Notes: a model not told the origin generated them from the sequence alone. A DNA stretch of 64,000 nucleotides from Pseudomonas entomophila (GCF_023277925.1 NZ_CP063832.1:3966501-4030500); one strand, 5' to 3'. Shown: positions 1 to 9,327, counted from the stretch's first letter. Made by a program: numbers and translations.

Positions 1-1298
1 TCGATGCGCAGCGCCATCCCACCGGCATCTTCACCCTGCGTGACCTGCGCCAGGTGGTGGCGGACGCCAGTGCCGAGCTGACCGCGCCGATCGAGCACTA
101 CATGACCGCCCGGCCGTTCTCCCTGAGCCCCCAGGCCAGCGCATTCGACGCCGCCATGGCCATGACCGAGCGGCACATCGCCCATGTCTGCCTGGTGGAG
201 AACCAGCGCCTGTGCGGGGTGATTTCCGAGCGCGACCTGTTCTCGCTGCAACGTGTCGACCTGGTGCACCTGGCACGTACCATCCGCCATGCGCCGCGGC
301 TGGACACCCTGGTATCGCTACGCGGGGAGATCGGCCAGCTGGTCGAGCGCATGCTCGCCCACGGCGCCTCCTCGCCCCAGATCACCCAGATCATCACCCT
401 GCTCAACGACCATACCGTATGCAGGGTGATCGAGTTGGCCATCGCCGAGCGTGGCGACCCGGGCGTACCGTTCAGCTGGCTGTGCTTTGGCAGCGAAGGG
501 CGCCGCGAACAGACCCTGCACACTGACCAGGACAACGGGATTCTCTTCGAGGCACGCGACGCCATCGAAGCCGAGGCGATTCGCGCGAAGCTGCTGCCGC
601 TGGCCCAGCTCATCAACCACAACCTCGCCCAGTGCGGCTTCACCCTGTGCCAGGGCAATGTCATGGCCGGCAACCCCGAGCTGTGCCTGTCGCGTAGCGA
701 ATGGGCACGGCGCTTCGCCGGTTTCGTACGCGAGGCAAGCCCCGAAAACCTGCTGGGGTCGAGCATTTACTTCGACCTGCGAGTGGTCTGGGGCGACGAA
801 CTGGGCTGTGAACAACTGCGCCAGGGCCTGCTTGAGCAGGTGGCGGACAACCGTATCTTCCAGCGTATGCTGGCCGACAACGCCCTGCGCCAGCGCCCGC
901 CGGTCGGGCGCCTGCGCGAGTTCGTGCTGACCCGCCAGGGCGACGACAAGGCCGCGACCCTCGACCTCAAGGTGCAAGGCCTGACACCGTTCGTCGATGG
1001 CGCGCGGCTGCTGGCCCTGGCCAATGGCATCGGCGCCTGCAACACCCTCGAACGCCTGCAAAAGCTGGTGGACAAGGGCGTCATCGCGCCGCTGGATGGC
1101 GCCGCCTATGAAGAGGCGTACCACTTCATCCAGCAGACCCGCATGCAGCAGCACCAGCGCCAGTCCCGCGACAACCAGCCTTACTCCAACCGCCTCGACC
1201 CGGACAGCCTCAACCACCTGGACCGGCGTATCCTGCGCGAGTCCCTGCGCCAGGCCCAGCGCCTGCAAAGCAGCCTGGCCTTGCGGTACCAGCTGTGA
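1..1298 (+). CDS. CBS-domain / DUF294 putative nucleotidyltransferase (5' end outside window)
   Basis: The frame is open from base 3, so the N-terminus lies upstream of the window. The first roughly 90 visible residues look like the second half of a CBS pair (ISERDLFSLQRV). They are followed by a GlnD/MNT-type nucleotidyltransferase core with the motif GSEGRREQT near bases 487-513 and TDQDNGI just after it, then an all-helical C-terminal DUF294 region. Family members often also carry a cyclic-nucleotide-binding domain at the missing N-terminus. The substrate is unknown, and a nucleotidyl-transfer role on a protein partner is only inferred from the fold. The stop overlaps the start of the downstream exonuclease (GTGA), so the two are probably co-transcribed, possibly as a signalling/nuclease pair. 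Confidence 0.85.
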   Translation, partial: DAQRHPTGIFTLRDLRQVVADASAELTAPIEHYMTARPFSLSPQASAFDAAMAMTERHIAHVCLVENQRLCGVISERDLFSLQRVDLVHLARTIRHAPRLDTLVSLRGEIGQLVERMLAHGASSPQITQIITLLNDHTVCRVIELAIAERGDPGVPFSWLCFGSEGRREQTLHTDQDNGILFEARDAIEAEAIRAKLLPLAQLINHNLAQCGFTLCQGNVMAGNPELCLSRSEWARRFAGFVREASPENLLGSSIYFDLRVVWGDELGCEQLRQGLLEQVADNRIFQRMLADNALRQRPPVGRLREFVLTRQGDDKAATLDLKVQGLTPFVDGARLLALANGIGACNTLERLQKLVDKGVIAPLDGAAYEEAYHFIQQTRMQQHQRQSRDNQPYSNRLDPDSLNHLDRRILRESLRQAQRLQSSLALRYQL

Positions 1299-2005
1299 AC
1301 CTGTTCGCCTGGTTGCGCCCGACGGCACCGGAACTCGACGACCGCCTGCGTCAGCGCCTGGCGCTGTTGCCCAGGCCCGCGCCACCGGCGGTGTGCTCGC
1401 TGCGCGAACAGCGCTGGGTGGTGCTGGACCTGGAGACCAGCGGCCTGAACCTCAACCGTGACCAGGTGCTGTCGATCGGCGCGGTGGCCATCGAGGATGG
1501 CGCCATCGATCTAGGCCGCCCATTCGAACGCACTCTGTATCGCCCCACCCAGAAGACCAACGCCAGCGTATTGATCCACCGCCTCGGCCCCAGCGCCCTG
1601 GCGGCGGGATGCGACCCGGCCGAGGCGTTGCTCGACCTGCTGGCGTTCATCGGCGACAGCCCGGTACTGGCGTTCCACGCCCCGTTCGACCAGCGCATGC
1701 TGGCCCGGGCCCTGAAGGACAGCCTGGGCCTGCGCCTGCAGCATGTGTTCCTCGACGTCGCGGAACTGGCGCCGATGCTCAACCCCGACACGGTGCTGCG
1801 CGAAGCCGGGCTGGATGACTGGGTCGCCCACTTCGGCCTGGAGGTGCAGGCTCGCCACCATGCCAGTGCCGATGCCCAAGTCACGGCGGAACTGGCCTTG
1901 ATCCTGTTCAGCCAAGCCCGCCGCCAGCAGTTGGACAGCCCGTTGCAGTTGGAGCAGCGGCTCAAGCAGTGGCGCCGGCGCAAGGTACATAACCACGGTT
2001 TCTGA
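1295..2005 (+). CDS. DnaQ-like 3'-5' exonuclease (DEDDh family)
   Basis: The product has 236 residues. The three exonuclease motifs are visible: Exo I VVLDLETSG (D45, E47), Exo II around VLAFHAPFDQRM, and Exo III HHASADAQVTAEL with the H and D of a DEDDh active site. It resembles the epsilon proofreading subunit of DNA polymerase III but is a stand-alone protein with a short N-terminal extension, so it is probably an accessory repair or RNA/DNA-trimming exonuclease rather than DnaQ itself. The start is GTG at 1295, overlapping the stop of the CBS/nucleotidyltransferase gene by three bases, which implies translational coupling. Confidence 0.88.
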   Translation: MNLFAWLRPTAPELDDRLRQRLALLPRPAPPAVCSLREQRWVVLDLETSGLNLNRDQVLSIGAVAIEDGAIDLGRPFERTLYRPTQKTNASVLIHRLGPSALAAGCDPAEALLDLLAFIGDSPVLAFHAPFDQRMLARALKDSLGLRLQHVFLDVAELAPMLNPDTVLREAGLDDWVAHFGLEVQARHHASADAQVTAELALILFSQARRQQLDSPLQLEQRLKQWRRRKVHNHGF

Positions 2006-2030
2006 TGGGAACCTCGCGGCCACGTGTTCG

Positions 2031-2115
2031 GTAGGAGCGGCTTCAGCCGCGATGCAGGCAACGCGGTGCCTGACACCCGCTTCGCGGGTGATCGCGGCTG
2101 AAGCCGCGCCTACAG
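2031..2115. repeat. REP pair (BIME), GCGGCTTCAGCCGC type
   Basis: Two inverted REP copies flank a short spacer. The left arm begins GTAGGAGC followed by GCGGCTTCAGCCGC. The right arm has GCGGCTGAAGCCGC ending CCTAC, with one mismatch in the tail (GCGCCTAC). It lies downstream of the exonuclease gene. Confidence 0.88.
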
Positions 2116-2225
2116 AGATCGCCTCGGATCAATGGGTTGCGGCGAGCAGCCAGTGGCAATGGCCCCAATGTGATGGCAATCCGATAAGCGTCAATTGCGC
2201 CCCGCCCCCCGCCTCTGCCACAATC

Positions 2226-2238
2226 GCGAATAATTATC
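2226..2238. promoter_or_regulatory. Probable Fur box upstream of the FecI-type sigma gene
   Basis: GCGAATAATTATC matches the palindromic core GATAAT-n-ATTATC at 10 of 12 positions, with a perfect right half. It sits 35-47 bp upstream of the sigma-factor start in a locally A+T-rich stretch. Iron repression by Fur is the usual control of fecI-type genes, so this site probably makes the whole sigma/anti-sigma pair iron-responsive. Confidence 0.65.
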
Positions 2239-2272
2239 GTTAGTTAACGCATTCTTTCCCGGGGGACGCTCC

Positions 2273-2791
2273 TTGACGTCTGCGCAGAGTCCACATGCCG
2301 ATCTGGTCCGGGCGCTGTACCGCGACCATCGCGGCTGGCTGCTGGCCTGGCTCCACCGCAGCACGGCCTGCCGCCAGCGCGCCGAGGACCTGAGCCAGGA
2401 CACCTTCGTGCGCTTGCTCGGCCGTGAGCGCCTGGACAGCCCGCGCGAACCCCGGGCGTTCCTGGTTGCCGTCGCCAAAGGGCTGCTGTTCGATCATTTC
2501 CGCCGCGCGGCCCTGGAGCAGGCCTACCTTGCGGAGCTTGCCCTGCTGCCGGAGACCGAGCACCCCTCCCCGGAACTGCAACACTTGATCCTCGAAGACC
2601 TCAAGGCCATCGACCATCTGCTCGGCAAGCTGTCGAGCAAGGCCCGCATCGCCTTCCTGTACAACCGCCTGGACGGCCTGGGTCATGCTGAGATCGCCGA
2701 ACGCCTGGGTGTTTCGGTGTCGCGTGTGCGCCAGTACATCGCCCAGGGCCTGCGCCAGTGCTATGTCGCCCTGTACGGGGAGCCGACATGA
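2273..2791 (+). CDS. FecI-type ECF RNA polymerase sigma factor
   Basis: This 172-residue protein has sigma region 2 around AEDLSQDTFVRLL (about residues 37-50) and region 4 around LSSKARIAFLYNRLDGLGHAEIAERLGVSVSRVRQYIAQGL (about residues 120-160), the usual extent of an iron-starvation ECF sigma factor. The start is TTG at 2273, about 10 bases after a purine-rich GGGGGA site. No in-frame ATG fits better because the conserved N-terminus (PHADLVRALYRDHRGWLL) follows directly. It overlaps the anti-sigma gene by ATGA. It probably drives transcription of the TonB receptor at 3938 once FecR relays occupancy of that receptor. Confidence 0.92.
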   Translation: MTSAQSPHADLVRALYRDHRGWLLAWLHRSTACRQRAEDLSQDTFVRLLGRERLDSPREPRAFLVAVAKGLLFDHFRRAALEQAYLAELALLPETEHPSPELQHLILEDLKAIDHLLGKLSSKARIAFLYNRLDGLGHAEIAERLGVSVSRVRQYIAQGLRQCYVALYGEPT

Positions 2792-3744
2792 ACGCTACCC
2801 CGGTATCCGGCAAGGTGCTGGAAGCGGCCATTGCCTGGAAGCTGTGCCTGGACGAAGACAGCGGTACCCCGGACGAACGCAGCGAATTCATGCGCTGGCA
2901 TGCCGCCCATGAAGAGCATGCCCGCGCCTGGCAACAACTGGGCGCCCTCGACCAACGCGTCAGCGCCGCCGCCGGCCCGGTACGCCACACCTTGCTGCAA
3001 TCGCGTGCGAGCCTGCGCCAGCGGCTCGGCGGGCTGAGCGCAGGCCTGGCCGGGATGCTGGTGCTTGGCGGGTTGCTGGCCTGGGCCGGGGTACCCACCC
3101 TCGCCCCAGGCTACTGGCTGGCCGACCAACGCACCGCCACCGGCGAAATGCGCACCTTGCGCCTTGAAGACGGCACCTTGCTCAGCCTGAACACCCACAC
3201 CGCGGTGGATATCGACTTCCACGGCGAGCAGCGGCTGATCGTGCTGCACCAGGGGGAAATCTCCGTGGAAACCGGCCACGCCGACAGCCGCCCGCTGCTG
3301 GTGCGCACCGAGGACGGGCGCCTGCGCCCGCTGGGCACGCGCTTCCTGGTCAAGCGCGAAAGGGGTGGCACGCGCCTGGAGGTACTGCAAGCTTCGGTGG
3401 CGGCCAAACCGCAGAACAGTGGTGATGAACAGGTCCTGCGCGAAGGCCAGCAGGTGTTGATGAGTGCCGATGGGCTTGGGCGCATCGACCCCGTGACCGC
3501 CGGCAGCGACGCCTGGACCCGCGGCATGCTGGTGGTCGACAACGTGCGCCTGGCCGACCTGGTAGCCACCCTCGGGCAGTACCGCAGCGGCCACCTGGGC
3601 GTGGCTGACGAGGTCGCCGACCTGCGCGTGAGCGGCAGCTTCCCGCTGACCGACACCGACCTGGCCCTGGCGTCGCTGCAGCCGCCGTTGCCGGTGAAGA
3701 TCGAACGGCACACGCCGTGGTGGGTGACCGTCACCGCCAAGTAA
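2788..3744 (+). CDS. FecR-type anti-sigma / sigma regulator
   Basis: The protein is 318 residues from ATG 2788, which overlaps the sigma stop (ATGA). The N-terminal DUF4880 region (AIAWKLCLDEDSG, RWHAAHEEHARAWQQL) is cytoplasmic and binds the sigma factor in this family. One membrane segment follows at about residues 88-108 (LAGMLVLGGLLAWAGVP). The periplasmic FecR domain runs from about residue 110 (TATGEMRTLRLEDGTLLSLN) to the end. In the family it receives the signal from the periplasmic STN domain of a TonB receptor. Its partner here should be the receptor just downstream, but that gene carries a frameshift. An upstream GTG at 2758 would lie inside fecI and is less likely. Confidence 0.9.
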   Translation: MNATPVSGKVLEAAIAWKLCLDEDSGTPDERSEFMRWHAAHEEHARAWQQLGALDQRVSAAAGPVRHTLLQSRASLRQRLGGLSAGLAGMLVLGGLLAWAGVPTLAPGYWLADQRTATGEMRTLRLEDGTLLSLNTHTAVDIDFHGEQRLIVLHQGEISVETGHADSRPLLVRTEDGRLRPLGTRFLVKRERGGTRLEVLQASVAAKPQNSGDEQVLREGQQVLMSADGLGRIDPVTAGSDAWTRGMLVVDNVRLADLVATLGQYRSGHLGVADEVADLRVSGSFPLTDTDLALASLQPPLPVKIERHTPWWVTVTAK

Positions 3745-3760
3745 AGGCCGGCGCCAAACT

Positions 3761-3840
3761 TGTAGGAGCCAGCCTTGCTGGCGAACGGGGCCTCCTCGGT
3801 CCCGCATCGTCCCATTCGCCGGCAAGGCCGGCTCCTACAG
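3761..3840. repeat. REP pair with two different stems
   Basis: The left copy is TGTAGGAGCCAGCCTTGCTGGCGA-like, while the right copy has CGCCGGCAAGGCCGGC followed by CTCCTACAG. The two arms belong to slightly different stem variants, so this may be two independent insertions or a pair that has drifted. It separates fecR from the receptor gene. Confidence 0.85.
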
Positions 3841-3937
3841 AGGCCGGCGCCGGAAAAAATTTCGAAAGCCCCCTGTCACTTTCCCACTCTCGCTCGGCAA
3901 GGAAGCAGTCAGCACTATTTCGTCGAGGAGCCGCTGC

Positions 3938-6368
3938 ATGTCCCGTGCCGTTGAAGCTTTGCTTCGCCCCAGCCTGATGGCCCTGGCCATCGGCCTGGCC
4001 GCCCCGTTGGCCAGCCCCGCCCTGTTCGCCACCGAGCAGTCCGCCCCGCGCACTTACAACCTGCCCAGCGCGCCCCTGGCCAACACCCTGAACCAGATCG
4101 CCAGCCAGGCCGGCATCGCCCTGGCCCTGGACCCGGCATTGGTCAGTGGCCGCGCTTCGGCACCGGTCAACGGCCAGTACAACGGTGTCGGCGCCCTGCA
4201 GGCGGCCCTGCGTGGCACTGGCCTGCAACTGCTGCAGAGCGGCGCCGGGACCTACAGCCTGGTCGCAGCGCCCGATGACAGCCTGGTGCTGCCGGAAACC
4301 AGCGTGAACGCCGCCAGCGACAGCGAAAGCGCCTGGGGCCCAGTGGAAGGTTATGTCGCCAAGCGCACCGCCGCTGGCACCAAGACCAACACCGCGCTGG
4401 TCGAAGTGCCCCGCTCCATCTCCGTCGCCACCCGCCAACAGATGAGCGATCGCGGCGTGCACAGCCTCGACGATGCCGTGCGCTACATGCCGGGGATCGT
4501 CTCCGCCAGCTATGGCAGCGACACCCGCTACGACTGGATGCGCGTGCGCGGCTTCGAGCCCACCCAGTCTCGATGGCCTGCCACTGCCGCGCGGCATCTA
4601 CGCCAACCCGAAGGCCGAGACCTGGAACCTGGACCGCCTTGCACTGCTGCGTGGCCCGGCCTCCTCGATCTATGGCCAGACCCCGCCCGGCGGCCTGCTG
4701 GACATGGTCAGCCGTCGCCCACAGGCCGAAAGCGCCCATGAGATCGAGCTGCAGTACGGCAGCGACAACCATCGGCAGATCAACTTCGCCAGCACCGGCA
4801 AGATCGACGACCAGGGGCAGTTCCTCTACAGCGTCAGCGGCGTGGTACGCGATGGCGGCACCCAGATCGACCATATCGACGACAAGCGCTACAACATCGC
4901 CCCCAGCCTGACCTGGAACATCGACGAAGATACCTCGCTGACCGTCCTCACCCAGTTCACCCGCGACGATACCGGGGCCACCAGCCAGTTCCGGCCGATC
5001 CAGGGCACCAAGATCGACATGCCGTTCGGCAAGATCTCCCACCACAAGAACCTCGGCGACCCGAACTACGAGTTCTACGACCGCACCTACTACGCCCTGG
5101 GCTATGCGTTCGAGCATCGTTTCAACGATGTCTGGCAGTTCCGTCAGAACCTGCGCTATACCAAATCGGACCTGTCGTTCCAGACCATTACCCCCGGTGC
5201 CTACTATTCACCCGGTGGCCCGGTGGCAGATGATGGCACCGTCAATCGCATGTCCACCAACGTCGATGAAGACATCGGCCAGTTGGCGGTGGACAACAAT
5301 TTCCAGGCCGACTTCGCCACGGGCGCAGTCACCCATACCGTGCTGATCGGCCTGGACCACCAGCGCACCGACCACAACTACCTGGCGATCTACGGTTTCG
5401 ACGTACCGCCCACCAATGCCGTCAACCCGGTGTATGGCGTGCCGATCATCCGCCCGGACCGCTCATCGGCGTTCTATGACTACAACCAAAAGACCGTCCA
5501 GACCGGCCTCTACGTTCAGGACCAGATGGCCCTCGACAAGTGGCGCCTGACCGTAGGTGGTCGTGAAGACTGGGTACATACCGGCACCAAGTTCTACAAC
5601 AAGAACGATGCCACCAACACCCAGCGTGACAAGAAGTTCAGCGGCAACGCGGCGATCAGCTACGTCTTCGATTCCGGGTTCGTGCCCTACCTCTCGTATG
5701 CCGAGTCGTTCCAGCCCGCCAGCAGTGCGGACGCAGACCCGCTGAAGACATTCAAGCCAACCGAAGGTAAGCAATGGGAGCTGGGTATCAAGTACCAGCC
5801 ACCGGGCTCCAATACCCTGCTTTCCGCCGCCGTGTATGACCTGACCCAAAAGAACATACAGGTCACCAACAATGAGGGCGGCGTGAGCGTCACCAGTCAG
5901 ACCGGTGAAGTGAAGGTTCGTGGCCTGGAACTGGAAGCCGTTTCCGACGTGACCGAAAACCTGAAGGTGGTAGCCGCCTACACCCTGGCCAAGTCCGAAG
6001 TACAGGACGGCCAGTACAAGGGCAACCGTCTGCAACTGATGCCGAACCAGCAAGCCTCGCTGTGGGCCGACTACACCTGGCACAACGGCGTGCTCGACGG
6101 TTTCGGGATCGGCCTGGGCGCGCGCTACACCGGTAATACCTATGGCAACCAGGAGAACACCTGGCTGGGCAAGGCCAACGCCTACACCGTATTCGACGCA
6201 GCCGTGCACTACGACCTGGGCCGCCTGGACAACAGCCTCAAGGGCGCCTCGGTGGCGATCAACGCCACCAACCTGCTGAACAAGGACTACCTCTCCACCT
6301 GCGACGGGTACTACTGCTACTACGGCGACCAGCGCAGCGTCGTCGCCAGCGCCACCTACAAGTTCTGA
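3938..6368 (+). pseudogene. TonB-dependent siderophore receptor with N-terminal signalling domain, frameshifted
   Basis: Two reading frames together encode one receptor. Frame one (3938-4741) gives a signal peptide, an STN signalling domain (TYNLPSAPLANTLNQIASQAG, about residues 41-110), the TonB-box region and the start of the plug through MRVRGFEPTQ. Near base 4568 the reading jumps to a second frame that continues LDGLPLPRGIYANPKAETW and reads through plug and beta-barrel to the terminal aromatic F at 6368. Restoring two bases at the junction (CAG-Tnn-CTC-GAT) would give about 810 residues, normal for this family, and would supply the residue expected before LDGL. As it stands, translation would end at 4741 with a 267-residue protein lacking the barrel. 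This could be a natural inactivation, phase-type variation or an assembly error. By its neighbours it is the receptor of the FecI/FecR pair. Confidence 0.85.
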
Positions 6369-6389
6369 GTGACCGAGGCTGCTACGCGG

Positions 6390-6453
6390 CCCGTTCGCCG
6401 GCAAGCCGGCTCCTACACGGCAATCCCTGCAGGAGCCGGCTGCAGGCGAACGG
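6390..6453. repeat. REP element, CGCCGGCAAGCCGGC type, diverged partner
   Basis: A clear copy with GCCGGCAAGCCGGC and CTCCTAC is followed by a degenerate inverted partner (AGGAGCCGGCTGCAGGCGA) in the 129-bp gap between the receptor and the PepSY gene. Confidence 0.75.
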
Positions 6454-6497
6454 CTGCGCAGCAGCCCCAGCCATAATCAGACGTAAATGGAACCGTG

Positions 6498-7610
6498 ATG
6501 AAAAGCCAAACCATCCGCCGCTGGTCAGCGATCCACACCTGGAGCAGCCTGGTGTGCACGCTGTTCCTGCTGCTGCTGGCCGTCACCGGCCTGCCACTGA
6601 TCTTCCACCACGAACTGGAGCACCTGCTCGGCGAAGCCCCCGAGCTGCGTGAGATGCCCGTCGACACCCCGCACCTGGACCTGCAGCAGCTGGTACTCAA
6701 GGCCGAGCAGCACCGCCCGGGCGAGGCGCTGCAGTATTTCGGCTACGAGGACGACGAGCGTAACGGCGTGGTGGCGATCATGGCCGCCACCGCCGGTACC
6801 GAACCCGACTTGTCGCACACCTTCATGCTCGATGCGCGCACCGGCGAGGCCGTGGCCATGCCAGCCGCCAACGGTGGCTTCATGATGCTCATGCTGCGCT
6901 TGCACGTGGACATGTTCGCCGGGCTGCCCGGCAAGCTGCTGCTGGCCTTCATGGGGGTATTGTTCATCGTCGCCATCGTGTCCGGCACGGTGCTCTACGC
7001 GCCCTTCATGCGCCGCCTGGACTTCGCCACGGTGCGCCACGACAAGTCCCGGCGCCTACGCTGGCTCGACCTGCACAACCTGATCGGCGTGGTCACCCTG
7101 ACCTGGGCCCTGGTGGTCGGCGTCACCGGTGTGATCAGCGCACTGTCCGACCTGGTCATCGCCGCCTGGCGCAACGACAGCCTGGCCGCCATGGTCGCAC
7201 CCTACCGCGACGCACCGGCGCTCACCGAACGCGCCCCAGCCAGCCGCCTGCTGGACATTGCCGCAGAGGCCGCACCGGGCATGCGCCCGAACTTCATCGC
7301 CTTCCCCGGCACACGCTTTTCCAGCGAGCACCACTATGCCGTGTTCATGAAAGGCGACACCCACTTGACCTCGCACCTGCTCACGCCCGTGCTGATCGAC
7401 GCCAGTACCCTCGAGGTCACCGCTGTCGGTGAACGCCCGTGGTACATGGACGCCATGAGCCTGTCGTCGCCCTTGCACTTCGGCGACTACGGCGGGCGCC
7501 CCATGCAGATCCTCTGGGCGGTGCTGGATGTGCTGACCATCATCGTGCTGGGCAGCGGGCTGTACCTGTGGTGGGGCAAGCAGCGCAAACCACGGGAGGC
7601 CCGTCCATGA
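6498..7610 (+). CDS. PepSY-associated membrane protein (iron-uptake reductase-like)
   Basis: The product has 370 residues and four predicted membrane segments: about 18-38 (SLVCTLFLLLLAVTGLPLIF), about 145-170 (LLLAFMGVLFIVAIVSGTVLYA), about 195-220 (NLIGVVTLTWALVVGVTGVIS) and about 340-362 (LDVLTIIVLGSGLYLWWG). The conserved His residues (HTWSS, HHELEH, HLDM-type and DLHNLIG) fit the PepSY_TM family, whose members lie beside siderophore receptors and are implicated in reductive iron release in the inner membrane. I chose ATG 6498 over the adjacent GTG 6495 because it begins MKSQTIRRWSAIHTW with GGA six bases upstream. It follows the TonB receptor and overlaps the next small gene by ATGA. Confidence 0.88.
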   Translation: MKSQTIRRWSAIHTWSSLVCTLFLLLLAVTGLPLIFHHELEHLLGEAPELREMPVDTPHLDLQQLVLKAEQHRPGEALQYFGYEDDERNGVVAIMAATAGTEPDLSHTFMLDARTGEAVAMPAANGGFMMLMLRLHVDMFAGLPGKLLLAFMGVLFIVAIVSGTVLYAPFMRRLDFATVRHDKSRRLRWLDLHNLIGVVTLTWALVVGVTGVISALSDLVIAAWRNDSLAAMVAPYRDAPALTERAPASRLLDIAAEAAPGMRPNFIAFPGTRFSSEHHYAVFMKGDTHLTSHLLTPVLIDASTLEVTAVGERPWYMDAMSLSSPLHFGDYGGRPMQILWAVLDVLTIIVLGSGLYLWWGKQRKPREARP

Positions 7611-7792
7611 GTCATCGTTCGCAATCGACCCGACGCATCTTCGCCTGGCCGGCGTTGATCGCCCTGCTCAGTGGCGCCGGGTTGTTCGCCGCGTTGCTGG
7701 GCGATGGCGTATGGGACAGCCTGGCCTGGCTGGGCCTCGGCCTTTCGGCCGGCCTGGGGCTGAGCGGGTTCTGGCCTCGGCGATCAACGTAA
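7607..7792 (+). CDS. Small hydrophobic membrane protein (61 aa)
   Basis: The start ATG overlaps the PepSY stop (ATGA), which supports a real, coupled gene. The product has a basic start (MSHRSQSTRR), then two hydrophobic stretches at about residues 11-29 and 36-54 (WLGLGLSAGLGLSGF) and a basic end WPRRST, so it is probably a two-pass inner-membrane peptide. I do not recognise a named family. Small membrane proteins commonly follow PepSY_TM genes in iron-uptake operons, and a partner role is inferred only from that. Confidence 0.6.
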   Translation: MSHRSQSTRRIFAWPALIALLSGAGLFAALLGDGVWDSLAWLGLGLSAGLGLSGFWPRRST

Positions 7793-7795
7793 TAC

Positions 7796-7876
7796 CTGTA
7801 GGAGCCAGCCTTGCTGGCGATGCAAGGCGCAGCCTTGCCTGGGCGCCCGTTCGCCAGCAAGGCTGGCGCCTACAGG
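7796..7876. repeat. REP pair, GCCAGCCTTGCTGGC type
   Basis: Inverted copies with stems GCCAGCCTTGCTGGC and GCCAGCAAGGCTGGC flank a spacer holding a third partial palindrome (CAAGGCGCAGCCTTG). It lies between two convergent transcription units, the PepSY pair and the LPS operon. Confidence 0.9.
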
Positions 7877-7884
7877 GGGCAGCG

Positions 7885-9327
7885 TCAGTCGGCCAGGCGC
7901 GGTAGCACTTGGTCTAGCCGCTGATGCAGCGCGCTGCCCTTCGGCCAATTGCGCAGCAGCCGCGCCCGGTCGCGGGCGTAGGCAGGGGCGAAACTGAGCT
8001 GGGTGGCGTGCTGGCACATGGCGTCAAGATCGATCAGCGACCACTGGCCGTCCTGCCAGAACAGGTTGTGGCCCTTGAAGTCGCCGTGGCTGATGCGCTC
8101 GCGGATCAGTTGCTGCATCAACCGCACCAACGCGTCGACCTGCTCGTCCGGCGCCTCGCCGCTTTCGACGAAGGGTGCGAAACAGGCAGTCAGGTCCGGG
8201 CCATCGGCGTATTCAGTCACCAGGTACGCACGGCTGCGCAGCCCCATTACCCGCTGCTCCAGCACCGCCAACGGGCGTGGGGTGGCGATGTCGAGGAACG
8301 CCAGGCGATGCCCTTCAATCCACGAATGCCAGGCCCGGCTCGGGCGCCAGAAGCGCTTGATCCAGTGGGCGGTATTCTTGATGTTGTAGCGCTTGAGCAC
8401 CAGTTGGCGCCCGGCCACTTCGATACGCGCCACGCTGGCCGCACCACCGGTCTTGTACAGGTGACCCTGGTCGATCAACGCGTCGGCCTGCTCCAGCACC
8501 GGCAGCATCGCCGCCACTTCGCCACGGCGGATCGCCCGCAAGCCCGACAGCGTGCGCTGGACACTGAACAGCGTGCATTCGCGCCCGGCCTTGTCCAGGT
8601 AATCCTTGAGCCGCCAGGTGCGCACCTTGTCCACCTGCTTGAGCAGGGCTTCCAGCGGCAACGCATGCTCGGCGTTGGCCAACAGGTAATGCACCAGCGC
8701 CTCTTCCATGAACGGCTCGAGGCGTTTTGGCAGTTGGGCGAACAAAACCCCGAGGTTCTCCAGCACGCGCTGGCGTGACAACTGCTGGCCAGGCGTCTCG
8801 GCCTTGATGCCGGCACCATCGATCAAGTAGAGCTGGCCCCCATGGCGTAGCAGGTTGTCCAGGTGCAGGTCTTCCTGCCACAGGCCCTTGGCGTGCATGT
8901 GCGCCACAGCCGTCAACGCTTCACCGAGCACCAGGTGTTGCTCGTCGGCGAGCATCGGCAAGTGCTCCACCTTGTTCCAGGCGTCGCCCAGGCTCTCGGC
9001 GTTTTCCAGGAACTCGAACAGCAACCAGCCGCCCTCGCCCTCTTTCAGGCCATCGGCCAGCAGGCGTGGCGTGGTCAGGCCCTGGTCGGCCAGCAAGCGG
9101 GCGCCATCGAGCTCGCGCTGGAAATGGCGGGCGGCATTGCCGCCGACCAGCAGCTTGGCCAGCACCTTGGTGCCACGCCAGATCCCGGCACCGACATAAC
9201 GCTGGCCCGGCAGCACGCGCAACAGGCTGAGCAGTTGCAGGTCGGCCACGCCCGCGGCGTCGGCCAGGGTGACGGTCAGGGGCAACGTCGGGCTGCGCCC
9301 GGCGTCCTTGAGTTCGGACAATCGCAT
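7885..9327 (-). CDS. LPS-core-operon protein with two tandem kinase-like domains (InaA/LPS kinase family)
   Basis: This 480-residue protein holds two kinase-like modules. The first has a catalytic-loop-like QEDLHLDNLL (D153) and a metal-loop-like LYLIDGAG (D170). The second has SHGDFKGHNLF (D416) and LIDLDAM (D433), with nucleotide-anchor lysines upstream (LVLKRYNIK). It corresponds by position and size to the last gene of the P. aeruginosa waa operon (the PA5006 position), a member of the LPS kinase (InaA) superfamily. It is the final gene of the seven-gene operon, and its ATG overlaps the wapQ stop. It may phosphorylate inner-core heptose or another envelope sugar, but the substrate is not established. 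A REP lies just after the stop. Confidence 0.82.
   Translation of the reverse strand: MRLSELKDAGRSPTLPLTVTLADAAGVADLQLLSLLRVLPGQRYVGAGIWRGTKVLAKLLVGGNAARHFQRELDGARLLADQGLTTPRLLADGLKEGEGGWLLFEFLENAESLGDAWNKVEHLPMLADEQHLVLGEALTAVAHMHAKGLWQEDLHLDNLLRHGGQLYLIDGAGIKAETPGQQLSRQRVLENLGVLFAQLPKRLEPFMEEALVHYLLANAEHALPLEALLKQVDKVRTWRLKDYLDKAGRECTLFSVQRTLSGLRAIRRGEVAAMLPVLEQADALIDQGHLYKTGGAASVARIEVAGRQLVLKRYNIKNTAHWIKRFWRPSRAWHSWIEGHRLAFLDIATPRPLAVLEQRVMGLRSRAYLVTEYADGPDLTACFAPFVESGEAPDEQVDALVRLMQQLIRERISHGDFKGHNLFWQDGQWSLIDLDAMCQHATQLSFAPAYARDRARLLRNWPKGSALHQRLDQVLPRLAD

Noticed and set aside
4560..4575. Programmed +1 frameshift in the TonB receptor
   Set aside because: No slippery sequence or stimulatory structure is evident, and a +1 shift would leave the protein one residue short of the expected FLDG/YLDG motif; a two-base deletion or error fits better.
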